NCBI RefSeq assembly: GCF_029222705.1
Contig: NZ_JARGZF010000001.1
Coordinates: forward strand, 1,050,437 to 1,114,436
From: Knoellia sp. p5-6-4
GTDB taxonomy: Bacteria; Actinomycetota; Actinomycetes; Actinomycetales; Dermatophilaceae
DNA length: 64,000 nt
Direction of reading: 5' to 3'
Shown: positions 16,675-27,195 of the stretch, piece by piece
How the letters are laid out: every line of letters begins with the position of its first letter
How positions within the stretch are numbered: position 1 is the stretch's first letter
Translations under genes and position numbers: made by a program
The notes under the pieces: model-generated
What the model saw: the letters and a program-made list of their open reading frames with translations, nothing else
What the model was told of the DNA's origin: nothing
Databases searched by the model: none

Positions 16675-17325
16675 TCAGTCGGAGATCGCGTAGTCGATCG
16701 GCTTGCAGACGCCGCCGTTGGACTTCTCGGCCGAGCACGCCGTCAGGCCGACGTGCAGGTCCACCTCGGCCCGCACCGCGAACCGGTCGCCTGCCTTCGA
16801 GGTCGGCGGGTCGATGTGCAGCTCGCCGGTCTCGTCGGTCCACACGTTCATGAAGATGTTGAGCGTGGTGCTGATCTGGTCGGGTGCGACGCCGAACTGC
16901 TCGAGGCCGAGGCACAGGTTCTCGAAGCAGCTCGGGTGGTAGGCCCCCTCGAACTCGGGGTAGAGCAGGTCGAAGGTCTGCTGGCTGCAGGGCGTGAGCA
17001 GGAAGTCGTGCCGACCGCAGGTGTCCTCGACGATGGTCGCCATCGGCCGGCTCCGGTTGCTGTAGAGCACGTCGCCGGTGGTGAAGTACACCTTGTTGCC
17101 GTAGTCGATGGTGCGCCCGCTCGAGAGCCACTCACCGTGGTCCTCGGCGCTGAAGGCGAAGAAGTCGCTCACCTGGACACCGCTGGGGTCGACCACGGTG
17201 AGCGCCTGCCCGGCGCGCAGCAGGAGTCCGGTGCCGGTCTGGGGCGCCAGCCGCGTGAACCCCGCCTCCGGTGCCGGCGCGTCCTGGGCCGCCGGGGAGG
17301 GCGCTTCGGACCCTGACTGGCTCAT
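16675..17325 (-). CDS. DUF1989 protein (urea-carboxylase-associated / carboxyguanidine-deiminase-like)
   Basis: A 216-residue protein of the DUF1989 family. Features include GTGLLLRAGQALTVVDPSG, SDFFAFSAEDHGEWLS, the Cys-containing stretches EDTCGRHDFLLTPCS and HPSCFENL, and NIFMNVWTDETGEL. Family members CgdA and CgdB form carboxyguanidine deiminase in guanidine degradation; others are uncharacterised. The ATG overlaps the stop of the GntA-like gene by 4 bases (ATGA) and has a GGGAG ribosome-binding site. The context suggests a guanidino or N-hydroxylated substrate. Exact activity is inferred. Confidence 0.85.
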   Translation of the reverse strand: MSQSGSEAPSPAAQDAPAPEAGFTRLAPQTGTGLLLRAGQALTVVDPSGVQVSDFFAFSAEDHGEWLSSGRTIDYGNKVYFTTGDVLYSNRSRPMATIVEDTCGRHDFLLTPCSQQTFDLLYPEFEGAYHPSCFENLCLGLEQFGVAPDQISTTLNIFMNVWTDETGELHIDPPTSKAGDRFAVRAEVDLHVGLTACSAEKSNGGVCKPIDYAISD

Positions 17326-18020
17326 GCGTGTGCTCCCTCGGTGTCGGCGATGGCGTCGGGGTCGGGCTCGAACGGCGGCTCCCAACCCTCCTCGAGCTCG
17401 CGACCCGAGTACTGGCGGGCCTCGGAGGCCGTCCCGTAGTCGCCGACCATGGGGTTCACGCTGCCCTGCAGCTCCTCGTCGCGGCGCCGGATCGTGTCGC
17501 GCATCCGCTCGAACGCGCCGCTCTCGCGCAGGGCCTCGAACTGCTCGTGCAGGTTGAACACCAGCACCGGCAGCGGGAACCGCCGCGCCTCCCGGGACGC
17601 CTCGGGGTGCAGGCCGACGATGAAGAACGGCGTGCCCGCCACGCTGAAGCCGAAGTGCGGGTCGTTGGGGTCAGCCGACACCTCGGGCGCCCACGGCTCC
17701 TCGTCGACGTCGTGCAGACGCTGCAGCAGCGCCCAGAGCATGTCCTCGAAGTGCTTCTCGTCGTGCACCTGCGGCCCGCGGAACCCGGCGACGAAGGAGG
17801 CGAAACCCTCCTCGGTGTCGACGGTCCGCGAGTAGTCGCGCAGCTGCTCGAAAAGGCGACGAGCCGTGTCCGGGCTCTCCATGTCCCCGTGCAGCACGAC
17901 GGTGGCCCGGTCACGCCGGAAGACCGACTTGGCCCCCAGGCAGGGGTAGTCGGGTCCCAGCACGCGCTCGGACAACAGCTCCTCGAGCTCCTCGACGGAG
18001 CCCACGGCGGCATGCGGCAT
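17322..18020 (-). CDS. GntA-like (YqcI/YcgG family) heme-dependent N-hydroxylase
   Basis: A 232-residue protein of the YqcI/YcgG family. Hallmarks are YPCLGAKSVFRRDRATVVLHG, the GTPFFIVGLHPEASREARRFP segment that holds the heme-side residues, VFNLHEQF and FERMRDTIRRRD. The characterised member GntA N-hydroxylates a guanidino precursor of guanitoxin using heme. The gene is first of a two-gene unit and overlaps the DUF1989 gene. A TAGGAT -10 box at 18068-18073 would give a ~40-base leader. No other guanitoxin genes are present, so a different product is likely. Confidence 0.85.
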   Translation of the reverse strand: MPHAAVGSVEELEELLSERVLGPDYPCLGAKSVFRRDRATVVLHGDMESPDTARRLFEQLRDYSRTVDTEEGFASFVAGFRGPQVHDEKHFEDMLWALLQRLHDVDEEPWAPEVSADPNDPHFGFSVAGTPFFIVGLHPEASREARRFPLPVLVFNLHEQFEALRESGAFERMRDTIRRRDEELQGSVNPMVGDYGTASEARQYSGRELEEGWEPPFEPDPDAIADTEGAHA

Positions 18021-18067
18021 CGACGGCCTTTCCTCGGACTGGGTGGCAGGCCCTGACCTGCGCTTTC

Positions 18068-18073
18068 ATCCTA
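18068..18073 (-). promoter_or_regulatory. -10 box of the GntA-like/DUF1989 operon
   Basis: TAGGAT on the minus strand, ~47 bases before the start codon, within the CCTAGG context common here. Confidence 0.4.
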
Positions 18074-18098
18074 GGTAGGCACCGTCGAGACCGCGCGT

Positions 18099-19112
18099 CT
18101 AGTGGAGGCTGCCCGCCTCGCTGAAGGACGCGTCGTGGCGCATCTTGTCGGAGAGGCCGCGCGCCTTGAGGTCGCGGCGGATCTCGTTGGGCAGCGCGAA
18201 GAGCAGGCTCTCCTCGGCAGCCACCACCGGGTTCACGTCCTCGTAGCCGCGCTGGGCGAGGAACTCGAGCACGTCGCGGACGAGCACCTCCGGCACCGAG
18301 GCACCCGAGGTCACGCCGACCGTCTGGACCCCCTCGAGCCACCCCTCGTCGATCTCGTCGGCGTAGTCGACCAGGTGGCCCGCCCGGGCGCCGTGCTCGA
18401 GGGCGACCTCGACGAGGCGCACCGAGTTGGAGGAGTTGCGCGAGCCGACCACGATCATGAGGTCGGTCTCGGGTGCCATCTGCTTCACGGCGAGCTGGCG
18501 GTTCTGCGTGGCGTAGCAGATGTCGTCGCTGGGCGGGTTCTGCAGGTCGGGGAACCGCTCCTTGAGGCGCCGGACGGTCTCCATCGTCTCGTCGACCGAG
18601 AGCGTCGTCTGCGAGAGCCAGACGACCTTCTCGGGGTCTCGCACGGTGACGTTCTCCACGTCGTCGGGGCCGTCGACCAGGGTGATGTGGTCGGGCGCCT
18701 CGCCCGAGGTGCCGACGACCTCCTCGTGGCCCTCGTGGCCGATGAGGAGGATGTCGTAGTCGTCGTTGGCGAAGCGGACGGCCTCGCGGTGGACCTTGGT
18801 CACCAGCGGGCAGGTCGCGTCGATCGTCTTCAGGCTGAGCGCCTTGGCCTCCTCGTGCACCACGGGGGCCACGCCGTGGGCCGAGAAGATCACGGTGGCG
18901 CCCTCGGGCACCTCGTCGGTCTCCTCGACGAAGATCGCGCCGCGCTTCTGCAGCGTGGTCACGACGTGCTTGTTGTGCACGATCTCCTTGCGCACGTAGA
19001 CCGGCGGGCCGTAGAGCTCCAGCGCCTTCTCGACCGTCACCACGGCCCGGTCGACGCCGGCGCAGTACCCGCGCGGGGCAGCCAGCAGGACACGTTTGGA
19101 GGCAGAGGTCAT
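18099..19112 (-). CDS. ispH: 4-hydroxy-3-methylbut-2-enyl diphosphate reductase
   Basis: A 337-residue [4Fe-4S] enzyme that makes IPP and DMAPP in the last step of the MEP pathway. The three cluster Cys are present in [23 protein letters not shown] and [10 protein letters not shown], and the catalytic TSGASVPE loop is intact. The ATG at 19112 was chosen over longer open frame because TACCAT lies six bases before it, a leaderless promoter arrangement, and the protein then has normal family length. Confidence 0.97.
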   Translation of the reverse strand: MTSASKRVLLAAPRGYCAGVDRAVVTVEKALELYGPPVYVRKEIVHNKHVVTTLQKRGAIFVEETDEVPEGATVIFSAHGVAPVVHEEAKALSLKTIDATCPLVTKVHREAVRFANDDYDILLIGHEGHEEVVGTSGEAPDHITLVDGPDDVENVTVRDPEKVVWLSQTTLSVDETMETVRRLKERFPDLQNPPSDDICYATQNRQLAVKQMAPETDLMIVVGSRNSSNSVRLVEVALEHGARAGHLVDYADEIDEGWLEGVQTVGVTSGASVPEVLVRDVLEFLAQRGYEDVNPVVAAEESLLFALPNEIRRDLKARGLSDKMRHDASFSEAGSLH

Positions 19113-19118
19113 GTGCCC

Positions 19119-19124
19119 ATGGTA
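19119..19124 (-). promoter_or_regulatory. -10 box of ispH (leaderless)
   Basis: TACCAT on the minus strand, six bases before the ATG. It supports the chosen start. Confidence 0.5.
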
Positions 19125-19173
19125 GGTGGCCGGTCCGGAACGCCCGAATCCGCGAGGCCCTGCCCACGAGCCC

Positions 19174-19203
19174 GTATGCCGCCACCGCCGCCACGCGGCA
19201 TAC
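19174..19203. repeat. Inverted GTATGCCGC pair in the ispH-xseA gap
   Basis: GTATGCCGC (19174-19182) and GCGGCATAC (19195-19203) are perfect inverted arms with a 12-base spacer. This is one of four intergenic pairs built from this word. Confidence 0.7.
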
Positions 19204-19218
19204 TTCCCACCAACCCGT

Positions 19219-19243
19219 GGCGCGAGATCCCAGCTCTCGCGCC
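19219..19243. repeat. Hairpin in the ispH-xseA gap
   Basis: GGCGCGAGA and TCTCGCGCC form a 9-base perfect stem with a 7-base loop. A smaller dyad GGCGG/CCGCC (19267-19279) and a near-perfect palindrome around CCAATTGG (19281-19299) follow toward xseA. Confidence 0.6.
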
Positions 19244-19328
19244 CTGGCGCCCTCGGTGGCGTGAGAGGCGGGATCCGCCGCCACCGCCAATTGGCGTGGT
19301 GCGCGAGCCCGCCGTCGGCTGCGGCTCC

Positions 19329-19334
19329 TAGAGT
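19329..19334 (+). promoter_or_regulatory. -10 box of xseA (leaderless)
   Basis: TAGAGT ends seven bases before the GTG start and there is no ribosome-binding site between them. Confidence 0.55.
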
Positions 19335-19341
19335 GGCGTCC

Positions 19342-20580
19342 GTGACCCCGCCAGACCTGCCCGAGCGGGCCGCCGACACCACGGCCGACCAGCCGTGGCC
19401 CGTGCGGCTGCTGAGCATGCGGATCGCCGAGTACGTCGAGAAGATGTCGGTGCTCTGGGTCGAGGGCCAGGTCGTCCAGCTCAACCGCCGCCCAGGCGCC
19501 CGCACCGCCTACCTCACCCTGCGCGACCCCGACGTCGACATGTCGCTCTCGGTCGCGATCCAGGTCAACGCGCTCGATGCGATGGCCGCCCCGCTCACGC
19601 AGGGCGCCCGGGTCGTCCTGCAGGCCAAGCCCGTCTTCTGGACCCAGCGCGGCTCACTGATGCTCGACGCCCGCCAGATCCGGCCGGTCGGCGTGGGCGA
19701 GCTGCTAGCCCGCATCGAGCACCTCAAGCGCACCCTCGCCTTAGAGGGCCTGTTCGCCGCCGAGCGCAAGAAGTCCCTGCCCTTCCTGCCCCGCACCGTC
19801 GGGCTGGTCTGCGGCCGCGCGAGCGCCGCCGAGAAGGACGTGGTCGAGAACGCCCGCCGCCGCTGGCCGACGGTGCGCTTCGCCATCCGCGAGGTCGCGG
19901 TGCAGGGCCCGACGGCGGTCACCGAGGTCACCGCGGCCCTCCAGGAGCTCGACGCCGACCCGGCGGTCGAGGTCATCGTCATCGCCCGGGGCGGCGGCTC
20001 CGTCGAGGACCTGCTGCCGTTCAGCAACGAGACCCTGCTGCGCGCCGTCGCCGCGGCACGCACCCCCGTGGTCAGCGCCATCGGCCACGACGTCGACACC
20101 CCGCTGCTCGACCACGTCGCCGACTGGCGGGCCTCCACCCCCACCGACGCCGCCAAGTTGGTGGTGCCCGACGCCGCCGACGAGCGCCGCGGCATACAGC
20201 AGTCACGCCTGCGGGCCCGGCGGGCCCTCGCCGGGCGCATCGACGGCGAGCGCCGGCACCTGACCGCGGTCCGCTCGCGGCCGGTCATGGCCGACCCCAC
20301 AGCGATCATCAGGGCCCGGCGCGAGGAGCTCGAGGCCCTGCGGCACCGGGCCCGCCACCGGGTGACCGCGGCCGTGCACCGGGCCGCCGACCAGGTGGAG
20401 CACCTGCGCGCGCAGGTGCGCACCCTCTCGCCCCTGTCGACGCTGGAGCGCGGGTATGCCGTGGTGCAGCACGCGGACGGGCGGATCGTCATGGACCAGG
20501 CCGACCTCGACGTCAACGAGCTGCTGCGCATCCGGGTGGCCCGTGGGGACTTCGGGGCCCGTGTCGTGGGGCTGCCCTAG
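19342..20580 (+). CDS. xseA: Exodeoxyribonuclease VII large subunit
   Basis: A 412-residue protein. An N-terminal OB fold ([16 protein letters not shown]) leads into the catalytic domain with [31 protein letters not shown] and [17 protein letters not shown], then a coiled-coil C-terminus ending in LERGYAVV. With XseB it degrades single-stranded DNA to oligonucleotides. The GTG at 19342 is chosen because a TAGAGT box precedes it by seven bases; the frame is open further upstream, but those codons are unlike the family. Confidence 0.96.
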   Translation: MTPPDLPERAADTTADQPWPVRLLSMRIAEYVEKMSVLWVEGQVVQLNRRPGARTAYLTLRDPDVDMSLSVAIQVNALDAMAAPLTQGARVVLQAKPVFWTQRGSLMLDARQIRPVGVGELLARIEHLKRTLALEGLFAAERKKSLPFLPRTVGLVCGRASAAEKDVVENARRRWPTVRFAIREVAVQGPTAVTEVTAALQELDADPAVEVIVIARGGGSVEDLLPFSNETLLRAVAAARTPVVSAIGHDVDTPLLDHVADWRASTPTDAAKLVVPDAADERRGIQQSRLRARRALAGRIDGERRHLTAVRSRPVMADPTAIIRARREELEALRHRARHRVTAAVHRAADQVEHLRAQVRTLSPLSTLERGYAVVQHADGRIVMDQADLDVNELLRIRVARGDFGARVVGLP

Positions 20581-20583
20581 GGT
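20578..20583 (+). promoter_or_regulatory. -10 box of xseB overlapping the xseA stop codon
   Basis: TAGGGT begins with the TAG stop of xseA and ends seven bases before the xseB ATG, so xseB may have its own leaderless transcript. Confidence 0.45.
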
Positions 20584-20590
20584 GGTCGCC

Positions 20591-20830
20591 ATGCCCAAGG
20601 AGACCCAGGCGCCCCCCACGCCCGCGGAGGAGTTCCCCGACATCGCCGAGCTGCCCTACGAGGCCGCCCGCGACGAGCTCGTCGCCATCGTGGCCCAGCT
20701 CGAGGGCGGGCAGGCGGGCCTGGAGGAGAGCATGCGCCTGTGGCGACGGGGCGAGGCCCTCGCGGCACACTGCAGCACCTGGCTCGACGAGGCCGAGGCC
20801 ACGCTCGGCGGCTCGGACAGCGCGGAGTAG
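20591..20830 (+). CDS. xseB: Exodeoxyribonuclease VII small subunit
   Basis: A 79-residue helical subunit with the family core LPYEAARDELVAIVAQLEGG, then QAGLEESMRLWRRGEAL. It binds the XseA coiled coil. It starts ten bases after xseA. Its TAG directly abuts the TAG of the convergent DUF4245 gene, leaving no intergenic base. Confidence 0.95.
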   Translation: MPKETQAPPTPAEEFPDIAELPYEAARDELVAIVAQLEGGQAGLEESMRLWRRGEALAAHCSTWLDEAEATLGGSDSAE

Positions 20831-21391
20831 CTACCCCGCGGGCTGCACGGGCCGGAGCGTCTCGGCGAAGGCCTTGAGCTCGTCGAAGGTGCCGGTCCCG
20901 GTGATGAGGGTGGTCAGCCCGTCGGCCGTCTCCTCGGTGGAGAGCAGGCTGCGCTGCACCTTGGGGCTGCGCTCGAACGTCGTCCACGTCTGGCCGGCCG
21001 CCTGCACCTCGCCGGTGCGCCTGGCGCGGTTGGTCTGCGCCTCGATCCACCCCTGCGTGGCGTCCTGGGTCTGCTCGAGCGCCACGTAGTTGCCGGTCGG
21101 CGACTGGTAGCCCGCGTGCCAGGTCTGCAGGCCGTCGGTGCTGCGGACGTACCGGACACTGGTGGCCTTCCACCCCTCCGGCAGGCCCTCGGGCCGGGAG
21201 ATCGCCCAGCCGCTCTCGCGGGCCACCTCGACGGCAGCGGCCGCCACGTTGACCGGCGGCTGGGAGACGGTGTTGACCCGGGGCACGATCGCGATGAGCG
21301 CCGCCACCAGTGCCGCCACGACCAACAGGGAACGAGCCATGTTGGCGACGGTTCCGGCGGCGTAGGAACTGCGGGGCGACGACGTGCTCAC
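20831..21391 (-). CDS. DUF4245 membrane-anchored protein
   Basis: A 186-residue protein of the actinobacterial DUF4245 family. A single membrane segment (SLLVVAALVAALIAIVP, about residues 21-37) is followed by an extracytoplasmic domain with PEGLPEGWKATSVRY and GYQSPTGNYVALEQTQ. Function unknown. I use the GTG at 21391 next to an AGGAAG sequence; the ATG at 21340 is an alternative that would remove the cytoplasmic tail. It is divergent from glpX, as is usual for this family. Confidence 0.8.
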   Translation of the reverse strand: MSTSSPRSSYAAGTVANMARSLLVVAALVAALIAIVPRVNTVSQPPVNVAAAAVEVARESGWAISRPEGLPEGWKATSVRYVRSTDGLQTWHAGYQSPTGNYVALEQTQDATQGWIEAQTNRARRTGEVQAAGQTWTTFERSPKVQRSLLSTEETADGLTTLITGTGTFDELKAFAETLRPVQPAG

Positions 21392-21442
21392 CTTCCTATC
21401 GTCCCTGACGGGCACCACGCCGCGCGAACCGCCCCACCCCGA

Positions 21443-21448
21443 TAGAGT
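21443..21448 (+). promoter_or_regulatory. -10 box of glpX
   Basis: TAGAGT, giving a leader of about 30 bases that contains the AAGGA ribosome-binding site. Confidence 0.45.
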
Positions 21449-21486
21449 CGACCGCATCACCCGCTGACGCGTGAAGGAAATGCCGC

Positions 21487-22533
21487 ATGCCCGAAGACAC
21501 CCTGCCCAGTGCCCTCCGCGTGGGTGGCGAGGCCCCGGACCGCAACCTCGCCCTGGAGCTGGTCCGCGTCACCGAGGCTGCGGCCATGGCCGGTGGCCGG
21601 TGGGTGGGCCGCGGCGACAAGAACGGTGCCGACGGCGCGGCCGTGGAGGCCATGCGGGCGCTCATCTCGACGGTGTCGATGAAGGGCACCGTCGTGATCG
21701 GTGAGGGCGAGAAGGACGACGCCCCGATGCTCTACAACGGCGAGGAGGTCGGCGACGGCAACGGTCCGGAGTGCGACGTCGCGGTCGACCCGATCGACGG
21801 CACCACGCTCACGGCGAAGGGGCAGTCCAACGCCGTCTCGGTGCTCGCCGTCTCCGAGCGCGGCTCGATGTACGACCCCAGCGCCGTCTTCTACATGGAC
21901 AAGCTGGTGACCGGACCCGAGGCGGCCGACGTCGTCGACATCCGCCTGCCGGTGAAGGAGAACATCCGGCGCATCGCCAAGGCCAAGCGCGAGGGCCCCG
22001 AGGACGTCACGGTCGTCATGCTCGACCGACCCCGCCACGAGGGCATCGCCAAGGAGGTCCGCGACGCCGGCGCCCGGCTGCGGTTCATCTCCGACGGCGA
22101 CGTGGCGGGCGCGATCATGGCCGCCCGCGACGACACCGGCATCGACCTGCTCCTCGGTATCGGCGGCACCCCGGAGGGCATCATCGCCGCCTGCGCCATC
22201 AAGTGCCTCGGCGGCGTGATCCAGGGCCGCCTGTGGCCCCAGGACGACGACGAGCGGCAGCGGGCCGTCGACGCCGGCCACGACCTCGACGCCGTGCTGG
22301 CCACCGACGACCTCGTCACCAGCGAGAACTGCTTCTTCGTCGCCACAGGCATCACCGACGGCGAGCTCCTCAAGGGCGTCCGCTACCGCGCCGGCAGCAT
22401 CACCACCCACTCGCTGGTGATGCGCTCGAAGTCGGGCACGATCCGCGTCATCGAGAGCCACCACCAGCTCGAGAAGCTGCGGGCCTACAGCGCGATCGAC
22501 TTCGAGCGCGGCGCCACGGCCAGGCAGTCGTGA
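21487..22533 (+). CDS. glpX: Class II fructose-1,6-bisphosphatase
   Basis: A 348-residue enzyme of gluconeogenesis that hydrolyses fructose 1,6-bisphosphate. The GlpX signature is complete: [35 protein letters not shown] and [17 protein letters not shown], with the metal-binding Asp residues, and [14 protein letters not shown]. The ATG has an AAGGA ribosome-binding site and a TAGAGT promoter box upstream. A sugar kinase gene follows 28 bases after the stop. Confidence 0.97.
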   Translation: MPEDTLPSALRVGGEAPDRNLALELVRVTEAAAMAGGRWVGRGDKNGADGAAVEAMRALISTVSMKGTVVIGEGEKDDAPMLYNGEEVGDGNGPECDVAVDPIDGTTLTAKGQSNAVSVLAVSERGSMYDPSAVFYMDKLVTGPEAADVVDIRLPVKENIRRIAKAKREGPEDVTVVMLDRPRHEGIAKEVRDAGARLRFISDGDVAGAIMAARDDTGIDLLLGIGGTPEGIIAACAIKCLGGVIQGRLWPQDDDERQRAVDAGHDLDAVLATDDLVTSENCFFVATGITDGELLKGVRYRAGSITTHSLVMRSKSGTIRVIESHHQLEKLRAYSAIDFERGATARQS

Positions 22534-22562
22534 GCGGGCGCTGCGGTGAGCGGGTGCTGCGG
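22531..22562 (+). repeat. 16-base tandem duplication before the sugar kinase
   Basis: TGAGCGGGCGCTGCGG is followed directly by TGAGCGGGTGCTGCGG. The first copy starts with the glpX stop codon and the second ends at the GTG start, so the duplication set the spacing between the genes. Confidence 0.7.
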
Positions 22563-23476
22563 TGAGTGAGCGCGTCCTCGTCATCGGCGAGGCCCTGATC
22601 GACCGGGTCAGCGACGCTGTCGGAGACGTGGTCGAGCACCCGGGCGGCAGCCCCGCCAACGTCGCCGTGGGCCTGGCCCGGCTCGACCACCACGTCGACT
22701 TCGCGACGCGGCTCGGACCCGACGAGCGCGGCACCCGCATCGCGAACCACCTGACCCGGCACGGTGTCTCGCTGCTGCGCACCACGACCGGGAAGCACCC
22801 CACCTCCGTGGCCGAGGCCCGGCTCGACGCCGCCGGCGCCGCGGAGTACACCTTCGACCTGCACTGGGACCTGCCCCACGTCGACATCCCGGCCAAGGCC
22901 GGCCACGTCCACACGGGCTCCATCGCCGCGATCCTCGAGCCGGGCGCACGGTCCGTGCTGGCGGCCCTGGGGGCAGCACGCGAGCACGCCACGGTGTCCT
23001 ACGACCCCAACATCCGGCCCGACATCATGGGTGACCTCGACCTGGTCCGCGAGCGCGTCGAGGAGCTCATCGCCCTCGCCGACGTCGTCAAGGCGAGCGA
23101 GGACGACCTGCTCCTGCTCTACCCGGGCTCGCCCGTCTCGGAGGTGCTCCGCCGCTGGGGCACCCTCGGACCGACCCTCGTCGTCGTCACGCGTGGCCCG
23201 CACGGGGTCGTCTTCGGCCTGAGCACCACCGGTGAGGTCGCCTCCGCCCCGACGCGGGCCGAGACCGTGGTCGACACCGTGGGCGCCGGCGACTCGTTCA
23301 TGGCAGGGCTGCTCTCCGGTCTCGCCTCGGCGGGCCTGACCGGCGTCGAGGGCCGCAAGCGCCTGGCCGAGGCGACGCTGGCCGACGTGCGCCCGGCGGT
23401 CGACCGTGCCCTGGCCTGCGCGGCGGCCACCGTCGCACGGGCCGGCGCCTACGCGCCGAGCCTCGACGAGCTCTGA
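22562..23476 (+). CDS. PfkB-family carbohydrate kinase (fructokinase-like)
   Basis: A 304-residue ribokinase-fold kinase. The N-terminal signature is [16 protein letters not shown], the ATP and catalytic motif is [16 protein letters not shown] with the catalytic Asp near residue 245, and a [13 protein letters not shown] strand precedes it. Fructose is the likely substrate, but ribose or another sugar is possible. The start is GTG with no good ribosome-binding site, so it may be coupled to glpX. Confidence 0.9.
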   Translation: MSERVLVIGEALIDRVSDAVGDVVEHPGGSPANVAVGLARLDHHVDFATRLGPDERGTRIANHLTRHGVSLLRTTTGKHPTSVAEARLDAAGAAEYTFDLHWDLPHVDIPAKAGHVHTGSIAAILEPGARSVLAALGAAREHATVSYDPNIRPDIMGDLDLVRERVEELIALADVVKASEDDLLLLYPGSPVSEVLRRWGTLGPTLVVVTRGPHGVVFGLSTTGEVASAPTRAETVVDTVGAGDSFMAGLLSGLASAGLTGVEGRKRLAEATLADVRPAVDRALACAAATVARAGAYAPSLDEL

Positions 23477-23523
23477 GCGGTATGCCGCGTGGAGCCGGGC
23501 GCAGGCCCGCCCCACGCCGGCCG

Positions 23524-23529
23524 TAGAGT
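23524..23529 (+). promoter_or_regulatory. -10 box of the fumarase gene
   Basis: TAGAGT, 38 bases before the ATG; an AAGGAG ribosome-binding site lies between. Confidence 0.45.
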
Positions 23530-23567
23530 GGCCCCGAGTGTGTCGTGCCCCCCAAGGAGTCCTGCCC

Positions 23568-25265
<1,698 letters not shown>

Positions 25266-25276
25266 GGGAGGACGAC

Positions 25277-25777
25277 ATGGACACGACAGCCTTCGACGAC
25301 CTGCTCGAGGCCAACCGCGACTTCGCCAAGACGTTCGCGCTGAGCGGCTTCGACGGCATCGCCCATGCCGGCGTCGCCATCGTCACCTGCATGGACTCGC
25401 GGATCGACCCGCTCGGCATGGTGGGGCTCAAGCCCGGTGACGCGAAGATCTTCCGCAACCCCGGCGGCCGCGTCACCCCGCAGGCGCTGGAGGCGCTCGT
25501 GCTCGGGGCGCACCTGCTCGGCGTCAGGCGCATCCTGGTGGTCCCCCACACCCGGTGTGCCATGGCGACGCACACCGAGGACCAGCTGCACGCCGCAGTG
25601 GGCGAGTCTGCGGGACAGGACGCCTCGTGGCAGCCCTTCGGCGTGGTGGACGACCAGCGCGAGGCGCTCCGGCAGGACCTCGCGAAGGTGCGCTCCCACC
25701 CGCTGGTGCCCGACTCGGTCGCCGTCGGCGGGTTCCTCTACGACGTCGACACCGGCCTGCTCGAGCCCGTCGGCTGA
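25277..25777 (+). CDS. Beta-class carbonic anhydrase
   Basis: A 166-residue enzyme that interconverts CO2 and bicarbonate. The zinc ligands and catalytic dyad are visible: CMDSR with Cys38, Asp40 and Arg42, and HTRC with His91 and Cys94. NPGGRVTPQALEALVLG is the conserved helix. It is shorter than plant-type enzymes, as in the compact mycobacterial Rv1284-like subclass. The ATG has a GAGGGAGG ribosome-binding site and follows the fumarase closely. Confidence 0.93.
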   Translation: MDTTAFDDLLEANRDFAKTFALSGFDGIAHAGVAIVTCMDSRIDPLGMVGLKPGDAKIFRNPGGRVTPQALEALVLGAHLLGVRRILVVPHTRCAMATHTEDQLHAAVGESAGQDASWQPFGVVDDQREALRQDLAKVRSHPLVPDSVAVGGFLYDVDTGLLEPVG

Positions 25778-25805
25778 CCACCCGCGACATCCGGTCTCGC
25801 GGTCC

Positions 25806-25811
25806 TAGGCT
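25806..25811 (+). promoter_or_regulatory. -10 box of the GH1 gene (leaderless)
   Basis: TAGGCT ends seven bases before the ATG, with no ribosome-binding site between. Confidence 0.55.
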
Positions 25812-25818
25812 GGCGCCC

Positions 25819-27186
25819 ATGGGCCAGATCGACCGCAGGTTCCCCGCCGGCTTCCTGTGGGGCGCCGCCACCGCCGGCTACCAGATCGAGGGCGCCGTGG
25901 CCGAGGACGGCCGCCTGCCCTCCATCTGGGACACCTTCTCCCACACACCGGGACGCGTGCTGAACGGCGACACCGGCGACGTGGCCTGCGACCACTACCA
26001 CCGGGTCGACGAGGACGTCGCCCTCATGGCCGACCTCGGGCTGCAGGCCTACCGCTTCTCCATCGCCTGGCCGCGCGTGCTTCCCACGGGCACCGGCGCG
26101 GTCAACCGGGCCGGACTCGACTTCTACTCCCGCCTGGTCGACCGCCTGCTCGAACGGGGCATCCGTCCGTTCGCCACGCTCTACCACTGGGACCTGCCCC
26201 ACGCGCTCGACGACCGGGGCGGCTGGCTCAACCGCGACAGCGCCGCCTGGTTCGCCGACTACGCCGGCACCGTGGTGGCGCACCTCGGCGACCGCGTCAA
26301 GAACTGGACGACGCTCAACGAGCCCTGGTGCTCCTCCGTGCTGAGCTACAGCATCGGGGAGCACGCCCCCGGCCACCATGACGTCGCCGAGTCGCTCGTC
26401 GCCGCCCACCACCTGCTGCTCGCCCACGGAGCCGCCGTCCCGGTGATCCGGGAGAGCTGCGAGGGCGCCGCGGTCTCGATCACGCTGAACCTCACCGACA
26501 TCCGCACGCCGGACGCCAGCCCGCAGAACCTGGCCGCCGCACGCCGGGCCGACAACGCCCACAACGCGATGTTCCTCGAACCGGTCCTGGAGGGCCGCCA
26601 CCCGGCCGGCTTCCTCGAGGACACCGCGTCCGTCACCGACCACGGCCACATCCATGACGACGACCTCGAGGTCATCAGCGCCCCGCTCGACAACCTCGGG
26701 GTCAACTACTACACGACCACCCGCGTGCGAGCCCGGCTGGGCGATCCGGTCCCCTCGCCGCTGCCCGGCTGCGACACCGTGGAAGTCCTGCCGGCCCAGC
26801 CCCCGGTCACCGACATGGGCTGGGAGGTCGACCCCACGGGTCTGCGGAACCTGCTCGTGAGGATCGCCGAGCAGCACCGGAACATCCCCGTCCTCATCAC
26901 CGAGAACGGCTCCGCGTGGCCCGACGTGGTGTCCGACGACGGCGCCGTCCACGACGGCGACCGCACGGCATACCTGCACGCGCACCTCGACGCCGTGGCC
27001 GAGGCGGTCGCCGCCGGCGCCGACGTCCGCGGCTACTTCGCCTGGTCACTGATGGACAACTTCGAGTGGGCGTTCGGCTACAGCAAGCGGTTCGGCCTCG
27101 TGCACGTCGACTACACGTCGCAGAAACGCACCATCAAGGACTCCGCTCGCGCCTACTCTGAGGTGATCTCCACCACCCACCGATGA
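25819..27186 (+). CDS. GH1 beta-glucosidase
   Basis: A 455-residue cytoplasmic family 1 glycoside hydrolase. FPAGFLWGAATAGYQIEGA is the N-terminal signature, the acid/base Glu168 is in TLNEP and the nucleophile Glu362 is in ITENG. YHWDLPHAL and FAWSLMDNFEWAFGY complete the glucose-binding site. It likely hydrolyses beta-glucosides taken up by the cell. No sugar transporter is next to it. A LuxR-type regulator starts nine bases after its stop. Confidence 0.95.
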   Translation: MGQIDRRFPAGFLWGAATAGYQIEGAVAEDGRLPSIWDTFSHTPGRVLNGDTGDVACDHYHRVDEDVALMADLGLQAYRFSIAWPRVLPTGTGAVNRAGLDFYSRLVDRLLERGIRPFATLYHWDLPHALDDRGGWLNRDSAAWFADYAGTVVAHLGDRVKNWTTLNEPWCSSVLSYSIGEHAPGHHDVAESLVAAHHLLLAHGAAVPVIRESCEGAAVSITLNLTDIRTPDASPQNLAAARRADNAHNAMFLEPVLEGRHPAGFLEDTASVTDHGHIHDDDLEVISAPLDNLGVNYYTTTRVRARLGDPVPSPLPGCDTVEVLPAQPPVTDMGWEVDPTGLRNLLVRIAEQHRNIPVLITENGSAWPDVVSDDGAVHDGDRTAYLHAHLDAVAEAVAAGADVRGYFAWSLMDNFEWAFGYSKRFGLVHVDYTSQKRTIKDSARAYSEVISTTHR

Positions 27187-27195
27187 GGGACAGGC

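Noticed and set aside
16675..18020. Guanitoxin biosynthetic cluster
   Set aside because: Only the GntA-like gene is present; the other pathway genes (transaminase, methyltransferase, kinase and others) are absent.
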